A stretch of DNA of 64,000 nt from Conus ventricosus (Eukaryota > Mollusca > Gastropoda > Neogastropoda > Conidae): positions 42,448,845 to 42,512,844 of the forward strand of contig CM031611.1 in assembly GCA_018398815.1 (NCBI GenBank), read 5' to 3'. The notes below the pieces were generated by a model that saw only the letters and a list, made by a program, of their open reading frames with translations, was not told where the DNA came from and searched no databases. A program made the translations under genes and the position numbers. Positions 44,154-54,200 of this stretch are shown here, one piece after another; the first letter of the stretch is position 1, and each line of letters opens with the position of its first letter.

Positions 44154-47100
44154 GTTTGTATTAGAATATTGAACATTTAGCTTTGACCTTTCATAAGCTT
44201 TCATAATTGTTATGAATTGCCTGTCCGTGACGCTATTCCACGCCAGTTCAATTTGCGCGCTGGTGACCTACTCGTTTTTGAGTGAACCAGTATTTTAGGA
44301 ATCTTGAAGAAGTGGCCACTTCTTGTTGCGTAGGCCAAGCCTAACACGGTCTGAAAGAAAACTGTTTCAATTTTAAATTTAAAAAAAGTTTTACTAGCTT
44401 GATGCAACACCAGAAATGCTTGCCATCAGAAACATTGATAGCTATAGTTGACAGGTTCAGAATGCAGTTATTTATTATGAGTTGGCCTGCTCTACTAATT
44501 TATTTGTGATAATTAAACTTCAAAGCGAGTTACCCATCCAGTACTGCACCACTCCTTTTTTCCCCGCATCTTCAGGGAATGGAACCAGCTACCAACTACC
44601 ACCGTGTCAGCACCACACTGCAGGCGTTTAGGTGCCGCCTGAGCCGCAGTCCCCAACCTGCAGCCACCCGAGTCTCCCCTGAACCCTCCCATCAACCCAT
44701 GTACATAGTTTTAAAATCAGTTCATTTTAAACCAGCCAAGCCTGGAACACGGCAAAGCGACAACGCCACAACGCAGAGCCTACTACGCCAAAACGGCCCA
44801 GCTCTGTTATTGGAAGAAGAATAAGAAAGTCAATTGCACGTTTGATCTCATTATCCCCATGTTGGAAAAATACTCCGCACATGGTTTCTTCATTATTATT
44901 GAGATGTTCCTTGCACAGGGCAAAACTTCCTCTGTATGGTGGTGTGTGTGAAAAAGTACATTAAAAAATCTCAAGACTGTTTGTAATCAGCATACGTCAG
45001 TCCAGTGCAATCACAGCAGGTGTTGTTCTGAGTTAACACAGTTTTAACAGACGTTAAGAGGAGCCTTAACCTTGATCTCCTGAGACTGAAGAAAGCCTAT
45101 AAGCGTATGTCTAGTTTGTACACAATGTTATCTGTTTCATCTGTACATACTTAGTTATTACCATATTCTCTGAAGCTGGGAAGGTTCATTGAGAGCAACT
45201 ATTCATTCAGAGCAATTGTGGAGGGGTTGCTAAGAATAGCCTTGGAAGGGGGCCGGATAGCTCAGTTGATAGAGCGCCGGACTCGTGATCCTGGGGTTGC
45301 GGGTTCGAATTTCGGTATAGGGGGATTTTTCCCTCGGAGTTAACATTGGTTCTGACTCCATTCCCCATATAGTCCTTCGAATGAGACTATAAACCGAGGT
45401 TCCGTGTGTGAACGCACGCATAACATCTTGCACACACGTAAAATCCCATCACCAACTTTCGGAAGAGAAGGCCAGTTTGGCCGTTGGTATGGATGACACG
45501 TGACACATAGCATGCACCTTCCCGAAGATGGAGTATGGCTGCCTTAATGGCGGGATAAAAAAGGGTCATACACACAAAACTCCACTGCCTGGCTATACAG
45601 GGAGTGTCCGCAGGAGTATCAGCCTGCGTACGCAGAAAGAAAGAAAAAAAATAGCCTTGGAAGAGGCAGTTGGGTTTTATCCCTGATCACCATTACAGCA
45701 GCTGCATAGAACTTGGAACCTCATAGATGTGTGATGATGATCATGTTTAAGCATCTCAGGACAGATCTGTTTGAAGGTGTAGGGGCTCACTCTTGAATGT
45801 GGTTCCAGTGATGGATTATTGAGGAAAAGTTCTTTGCTTTTCTATTCATCAATTCTTGTATGGGTTACTTTCGGTAAATCATTGTTCAAACTCTAAAGAA
45901 GTGAACTTGCGTCAGTTCTGATTAACACCATCCTGTTTTCCGACATGTTTCTTACCTGATAACATAAAGTCAGAAAAGATATATTTGTGAATATCTGAAT
46001 GTGTCTTTTATGTGGTTCCATTTAGATTTAGACTTTGCATTTTGCAAATCCTTGCATGAAAAAGTTGACAGAAACATATTAAAAACTTTTGAAGTTAATT
46101 TTTGGACAGTGACGACCTCCATGTACAGAGGAAGTATCGGAATATATTTTGTTGGGGTCCATGAGGACTTTGAAAGCCGTTGAGTTGTGATGTGACTAGT
46201 GTTTTCCCCTCTCCTTTCATCAGGTTTTTCTGCCTTTGTATTTTATTTCCTTTAGTCCTTGTATGTCTGCATCTGATAGTTATTACTTGTTTTTTTTTTT
46301 CTTTTCTTTTTTTTTAAATTTTCATTTGCATTATATATTTTTCAAACCTCTTGTGAACATGGCTTAGCCACACTTTATTCAAAAGAGAAAGTGTGAAAGT
46401 TTTTTTGTATAGTCGCCCAACAGTCCTTTGAATTTGCCTTTGACTCCAAAGTTCTTTTTTTCACTCTTTAAAAAATACCTCCAAAATGAAGGGATAAAAA
46501 AGCGCAAATGAGAAACTAAGGACATGTATAAAGAAAAAACTAGAACTGAAGAAGTATTGAATTGCTTACCTTTCAGAGGAAAGGCTGGTCAGGATCAGAA
46601 TGACAATGAAAAGTAATAGTAGTATACCTGTGTGTTTGCTTTAAGGTTGGGCAACTCTTCTTTAAACTTGGGAAAAAAAGGGAAATTTATGAAAAGAAAA
46701 AGAAATTAACCTATCCCCCTTATTTTGACTCTGAGTACCCACAATTTAACCGAAGCCTTTAAAAAAAATTTTTTTTTACCTTCAGCTTGCAGTAAACAGC
46801 AATGGGAGCAGTGGAAGGGAGATGCACCCATCAGACCGGGCCAAGATCACAGCAGAAAAGAGGAAGTCGGAAGAGCTCGGAGCCCGCGGAGAGGAGCCTG
46901 TGCCGGAAGGTCGGGCGGACGGAGAGCGGCCTGCTGCGTCTGACCAGCTAGTGGCGGATCGTAAAGGCGAGAGGGAGGAGATGCAGGATGCTCATCTCCA
47001 GTTAGACGACTTCTCCAGCATGTTCCAGGACCTGCACCCGTCCATGTGAGGCCACTCGGAGGGATTCTTTCCCTTTATATATTGAAAAAGATTTTTTTTT

Positions 47101-50100
47101 TTTTCCAGGGGAACAAGGATTAAGAAAAAACTTGTTCGTTTTCTTCAGCTGACGATTTTGATTGTGGTTTATGATCGTATCGCTGTCAGAAAGAGAAAGG
47201 CAAGGACAGAGATAGTTGTAGACTTCTTTAATTGCTGTATTACCTCTCCATCAGGTTCATGTAGGCTGACTTTTTTTGTTGTATTACCTCTTCATGAAGT
47301 TCATGCAGGCTGACTTTTTTGTTGTTGTGTTACCTCTTCATGAAGTTCATGCAGGCTGACTTTTTTGTAGTTGTATTACCTCTTCATGTAGTTTCGCACA
47401 CTGTGTTCAGAGGACAGAGCATTTCATAATGAGGAAAGCTGGATGCTGGAAGCTTGCCTAAGGTGGAAGATAATCTCCACCTCAGTTGCAATAGGTCAGC
47501 CGGCAGATAATTTCTACCTAAAATTGAATTGAATGCCAAAGCTTTTTCATTAATAGTTCGGGCTTCTTCTTCTGTAGAGCACCCATAATCATCAGGGCGG
47601 AATTGGGGGGGAGGGAGGGGGAAATAAGGGAGGAGGTGGGGGGGGGGGGGGGCGGGAGCAGGAGAGGGAGACAGAGAGAGGTGGTCCTGTTCAACAGATA
47701 CCAGTATGCTGTCTAATCCTGCTGGAAAATTCTAATCTGGATTTGCTGCCCACTCCCCCCCCCCCCCCCCCCACCCCCCACCCCCCAAAAAAAGAAGAAA
47801 AGAAAGAAAGAAAAGAGAAGATAGCAGGTCTACACCAATTCAGTTTCCATCTTCCCAAGGTGAATGCATGTGGAGGTGAGCTAGTGGACTTCAAAACTGT
47901 ACAAGCCTGTAAGGTATCTTGAAGTTGAACACTTTCTCTCTGCAACAATCATTTCTTCAATAATGTAGAAGAAAATAAAAATTAGGGCTTAAATTTCAAT
48001 ATGAGATGGCCGGTGACTTCTTCATTCTTGCTTGTTGGGCATGAACTGATATAATCTAGAGCCACTGCTGTTTTGTAGATGTACAGTAGCCTTTGGGTGA
48101 GATTTCCAAATTTGCTCTTGTTCGTCTGTGAGCTCAGTTGTTGCACCGTTACTGCCATATTTGTTGCTGCCAGTATTATATCATGAAAACAATTCATCTA
48201 TTGGAAAAAAAAAAGTTTCAAGATAGTAAGCAAATGTGGGGAGAGAGGAGGGGTCAATGGTGAAAAAAAAGGCTCAGCAGGATGTTGTCATCTGCGAGAA
48301 AATGAAGAAATTGAATGCACCATGATTCTCGCAGTAGCACTGCCTAGTTCAGAAACGAACACCTCAATGGGTAATCAATGGGTTGTATATAACTTAGCAA
48401 CTGAGCCCCTGAGACAATCAAGTTATGCAGTCATGCAAGCTTTCAGTGCTGTGCCATCCTCCTTTCCTCCTTTGCCCCTCCCCCACCTCCGCCCCTTCCT
48501 GCCATCCATAAGCCCGTTTTGGTCAGTGAAAGATTAAAGTGACTTCTATAACTGACAGGAGAAAGTGCTTCAGTTTCAATTCATTGATGATGAGCTTGAA
48601 TTGATTTTTTTTTCTTTCTTTTTTTTCACCACAGATTTAAAACATTATTAACTAAAGAGACAGAAATTTTGCTTTCGAAACTGAAACATGGTTTGATGTA
48701 ACTTTTCAGAAGAGTGTTCAAGAACAGCCATAGAAAGCTTTAACAAATATGATGGCAGGTAATGGTTGTTTTGGATAGGGTGTGGATAATTTTTATTCTC
48801 TGCTTTCTTTGAACAGTAAAACTTTTCTTGATATTGATTTTTTAAACAGATAAAAAGCAGTTAAAAATGAGATTTTTGACATTTATTGGTGTGCATGTTT
48901 GTGTGCCATGGCCTGCATTTGTGTGTGCTGGTGTTTCATGTTATTGAATGTATAAAATTTATGTACGTGTGTGTTTTTGTACTTGTCTGTATGTATGTTT
49001 GGTGTGTATTGGAGTACCTGCATGCATACGTCAACTCAAGGTGTGCATGAATGTTTGCGTGTGTGTGCACGTGTGTGGGTGAATGTGTGTGTGTACATGG
49101 ATGTGTGCATGTGTGTGTCCATGACTCCGTGTGTGTGTGTGTGTGTATGAATGTATGTTTTTTCAGTGGCCGCCTGGCACTGTATGCAGTCTTTGACGGG
49201 CATGGGGGTTCGCGTGCTTCAAGGTTCGCATCACAGTATTTGCACAAAATTCTGCGGGATAAGTTTCCGAAGGGTAATGCCCAGTAGAGACACTGTGCCC
49301 CTCTCAGCACAGTGCTTAAGGTCATGAACCTCAGTGTATCACAACATGTGTGTGCCACCTGCTAGCTTTTTTCTGTGAGTGTGTGTGTGTGTGTGTGGAA
49401 ACAGTTTTTAATGTCAAGATGATTATCGCACTTAAGGTTTTCCCTACATGCTTTCAGTGTCACCTCTCAGACGTGGGAATCTTCCGCCTTTCGGCGGAAT
49501 TCCGCCTTTTTGGAGGCCTCGGAGGTCATTTTTGAGATCGATGCAAATCCGTTGAGAAATTGGGGGGGGGGGGGGGGGTAACATTTATCAGAGCTCTTCG
49601 CCTTAGGCGAAATTCTACGCTCGCATGGCCGTAATGCGAGGGCGAGGGGGTGAAACTATGTCAGCGAATGACTCGTCGAGCAACCTACCTACTGATTCGT
49701 TCGGTCATTTCCGTTTAAACATGAGCCCTCCCGAGACAAGTACAAGAACAACGTACGACGCGGTTAACCGAATCTATCAACCAAAGGGAAATAATCCGCA
49801 GACCTTATTCGCCGCCATCTTTTTTCATAAGTTTTTGACTGGTGACAGGCGAAAATGTTTCGCACGTTAAATGAAAATGAAAAAGTGTTGGCAAGTTCCA
49901 TTGATTCCTCAGTGAAAAATAAGTGGAATTGGAAATGGCTGGATGAAGTTGTGAACACAAAGATCGTTATAGCTTCTGTCAGCCGTGATGTGCAACTTCG
50001 ACTGGGGGATTCTATTAAAAAAACTGACCGACCTGGCTTAGCAGTGTGCACATGGTGCAACGACACTATTAAGCTTGAGCAACTGTCAAACAAGCGAAAG

Positions 50101-50167
50101 GCTGAACGTGAAGGAAATCACTCAGCTGCCAAGAAACCCAAGATTATTTAGTTCTTCCGACTAATGC

Positions 50168-50244
<77 letters not shown>

Positions 50245-51261
50245 GATTAGCAACCAGCAAATGGGCAATCATGTTTAGTCTTGACTTCATTGTGTGTGGA
50301 AGAACTTGATTATCAGCCAGCAAATGGACATTCCTGTTTAGTATTGTCTTTATTGTGTGGGGAAGAACTATTGATTATCAGCCTGCAAATGGACAATCCT
50401 GTTTAGTGTGGTCTTCATTGTGTGGGGAAGAAACTATTATCAGCCAGAAATGGACAATCCTCTTTAGTGTGGTCTTCATTGTGTGGGGAAGAACTATTAT
50501 CAGCCAGAAATGGACAATCCTGTTTAGTGTGGTCTTCATTGTGTGGGGAAGAACTATTATCAGCCAGAAATGGACAATCCTGTTTAGTGTGGTCTTCATT
50601 GTGTGTGGAAGAACTATTGACCAGCAGCCAGCAATCCTGTGTCCATGTGATCTTCATGTAGTCCTGGGACTAGTGGGAGAGGTATGTCAATACTTATAGA
50701 TATTTTGTTTCATGATTTGACACACACACATGCACACACAACAGTTGCACAGAGTGACACACATGATTCAAACGCTCACACATGCACACTTTTGATCTTG
50801 ATCATTTGGTGTCACAGATTATGATTTTTTCAATGTTAAATGACAAAAATCCTTCAGCTTCAGGGGCTTCCCCCCAGACCCCCACCAGGGGCGTTGCCCC
50901 TGGACCCCACTGGGGGCCTTCAGCGGCCCCCAGACCCCCGCAAAAATTTTCCTCCTTTTTCACTTTTTCTCATTCCACCTCTGACCTCTGAAATGAACCT
51001 ATTCTTTCAATCTCTCCGTCCTTGCTGCTTGTCTTTTGTCTAAGAAAATAGACATAAATTGATTTTTTTTTTAATTATGTTTTTGTGTCAGTAATTCTTT
51101 GTTCATAGCTTCACATTGGAGTATATTTTTTGTAGAATTTTTGTCACCATGTATGTTTGCACCACAGGTTGATGGTAACTTAAAGTTTTGCTTTGTGGTT
51201 GAGTACTATTTTCTCTACATGTATTTTGTTAGTTTTGTACTCGGCTTAGTTCTGAAGAAAG

Positions 51262-51293
<32 letters not shown>

Positions 51294-54200
51294 CTTACTT
51301 AAATTTTGCTGGTTTAAAGTATTTTCAAACAGTTGTATTATGAACAGTGCTTGATTTATTGTATTTCTGCAATTCTCAACTTTAGAGGCCATTCCAAAGT
51401 GGGTTGTCTCAGTTCACTGCTGTAGTGACAAATGCTGATCCCAATATGAACTGTGTTAGTTCACTGTTGTAGGGAAAAGACTGATCAGTGGGGTGTCGGT
51501 TTACTGCAGTCGTAGCAAACGTCGATCCTAAAGTGAACGGTGTCAGAGTACTACAATAATGATAAATGTCGATCCTAAAGTGATCAGTGTCGGCGGTCTG
51601 CTGTAGTGACAACCATCCATCCTAAAGTGAACAGTGTCAGAGGACTGCTGTGGTGACAACCATCCATCCTGAAGTGAACATTGTCGGCGGACTGCTGTAG
51701 TGACAACCATCCATCCTGAAGTGAACAGTGTCAGGGGACTGCTGTGGTGACAACCATCCTGAAGTGAACAGTGTCAGAGGACTGCTGTAGTGACAACCAT
51801 CCATCCTGAAGTGAACAGTGTCAGAGGACTGCTGTAGTGACAACCATCCATCCTGAAGTGAACAGTGTCAGAGGACTGCTGTAGTGACAACCAACCATCC
51901 TGAAGTGAACAGTGTCAGAGGACTGCTGTAGTGACAACCAACCATCCTGAAGTGAACAGTGTCAGAGGACTGCTGTAGTGACAACCAACCATCCTGAAGT
52001 GAACAGTGTCAGAGGACTGCTGTAGTGACAACCAACCATCTTGAAGTGAACAGTGTCAGAGGACTGCTGTGGTGACAACCAACCATCCTGAAGTGAACAG
52101 TGTCAGAGCATTGCTGTAGTGACAACCATCCATCCTGAAGTGAACAGTGTCAGAGGACTGCTGTAGTGACAACCATCCATCCTGAAGTGAACAGTGTCAG
52201 AGGACTGCTGTAGTGACAACCATCCTGAAGTGAACAGTGTCAGAGGACTGCTGTAGTGACAACCATCCATCCTGAAGTGAACAGTGTCAGAGGACTGCTG
52301 TAGTGACATCCATCCTGAAGTGAACAGTGTCAGAGGACTGCTGTAGTGACATCCATCCTGAAGTGAACAGTGTCAGAGGACTGCTGTAGTGACAACCATC
52401 CATCCTGAAGTGAACAGTGTCAGGGGACTGCTGTAGTGACATCCATCCTGAAGTGAACAGTGTCAGAGGACTGCTGTAGTGACAACCATCCATCCTGAAG
52501 TGAACAGTGTCAGAGGACTGCTGTAGTGACAACCATCCATCCTGAAGTGAACAGTGTCAGAGGACTGCTGTAGTGACATCCATCCATCCTGAAGTGAACA
52601 GTGTCAGAGGACTGCTGTAGTGACAACCATCCTGAAGTGAACAGTGTCAGAGGACTGCTGTAGTGACAACCATCCATCCTGAAGTGAACAGTGTCAGAGG
52701 ACTGCTGTAGTGACAACCATCCATCCTGAAGTGAACAGTGTCAGAGGACTGCTGTAGTGACATCCATCCATCCTGAAGTGAACAGTGTCAGAGGACTGCT
52801 GTAGTGACAACCAACCATCCTGAAGTGAACAGTGTCAGAGGACTGCTGTAGTGACAACCATCCTGAAACTTGTGAACAGTGTCAGAGGACTGCTGTAGTG
52901 ACATCCATCCTGATGAAGTGAACAGTGTCAGGGGACTGCTGTAGTGACAGATGTTGATCTCAGAATGGGCTGGGGTCAGTAAGGTACAAGTGCCGTCTCA
53001 ACGTTGACATATAGCAGCCTGTATTGACCAAAATGTGGTGCCAGGGTGACATGCAACAAATGTACCGGTACTCGCCAGTAGCACATGACAGTTGACTGCT
53101 CAGTCATGGGTGCTGTTCCAAAGGCGCCCATTCAGAGTTTCTTTTTTTGTTGTGACAGGTGTCAACATCCCCCAAATCAGCTGTTAGAAATGACGGAACC
53201 GGCCATTACAACAGAAACAGCATGGGCTTGAAGTGTACCTGAGATAGTAGAATACTGTCGTGGGAATAGAATCAAGGACTGAAGAGTGACATGGTGCTTC
53301 TGAGTCTGTTGTGATTTGGTGATTGTTCTTCTTCAGCTTTGCAGTAGTTGAGTGATATGGTGGTTCTTACCTGCAATGTTGCCATGGGGGGTGGTGCAGT
53401 GATTCTTACCCTGCAGTATTGTGCCACTGACGTTATACAGTGATTCTCACCCTCCAATGTTGCCATGGGGGGTGGTGGTGGTGCGGTGATTCTTGCCGTG
53501 GACTATTGTGCCACTGTCGTTATACAGTGATTCTCACCCTCCAATGTTGCCATGGGGGGTGGTGCAGTGATTCTTACCCTGCAGTATTGTGCCACTGTCG
53601 TTATACAGGGATTCTCACCCTCCAATGTTGCCATGGGGGGTGGTGCAGTGATTCTTACCCTGCAGTATTGTGCCACTGTCGTTATACAGGGATTCTCACC
53701 CTCCAATGTTGCCATGAGGGGTGGTGCAGTGATTCTTGCCCTGCAGTATTGTGCCACTGACGTTATACAGGGATTCTCACCCTCCAATGTTGCCATGGGG
53801 GGTGGTGCAGTGATTCTTACCCTGCAGTATTGTGCCACTGTCGTTATACAGGGATTCTCACCCTCCAATGTTGCCATGGGGGGGGGGGGGGGGGGGGGTG
53901 CAGTGATTCTTACCCTGCAGTATTGTGCCACTGTCGTTATACAGGGATTCTCACCCTCCAATGTTGCCATAGGGGGTGGTGGTGGTGCGGTGATTCTTGC
54001 CATGGACTATTGTGCCACTGTCGTTATACAGTGATTCTCACCCTGCAATGTTGCCATGGGGGAGTGATATGGTGGTGATTCTCACCCTGCAATGTTGCCA
54101 TGGGGGAGTGGTATGGTGGTGATTCTTGCCCTGCAATGTTGTAACAGTAGTGAGAGTGACTCTTGCCCTGCAATGTTGTGACAGTAGTGACAGAGTGATT

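Larger units (their letters stand above)
43291..44301. repeat. 44-bp inverted repeat arms bracketing ILKAP exon 1
   Basis: Left arm 43291-43334 and right arm 44258-44301 are near-perfect reverse complements (ttcctaaaatactggttcac, tcaaaaacgagtaggtcacc, agcg). The ILKAP start exon lies between them. Could be the ends of a mobile element or a local inverted duplication. Confidence 0.85.
49470..50990 (+). mobile_element. Probable DNA transposon with KNKW zinc-finger ORF and GC-rich tail, copy 1
   Basis: Contains the ORF at 49855-50151 and ends with a GC-rich block (50860-50945) of repeated ccccagaccccc/ggggc...cccctggacc. The element at 54450-55225 has the same order. Start approximate; terminal repeats and target duplication not established. 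Interrupted by (CT)n and a 60-bp array at 50170-50650. Confidence 0.5.

Noticed and set aside
44004..44204. Minus-strand frame over ILKAP exon 1
   Set aside because: Shadow of the plus-strand exon, which has a strong start context and the diagnostic MDLFGDLP.
45249..45320. tRNA gene with CGT anticodon-like loop
   Set aside because: Followed by a SINE body and A-rich tail within target duplications; stems are imperfect, so it is a SINE head.
50355..50699. Repeat-protein-like frame (CGEELLSARNGQSCLVWSSL)
   Set aside because: 60-bp tandem array; open on both strands; no gene context.
53440..54078. Open frames on both strands such as ILTLQCCHGGW repeats
   Set aside because: The 81-bp unit is a multiple of three and stays open by chance.
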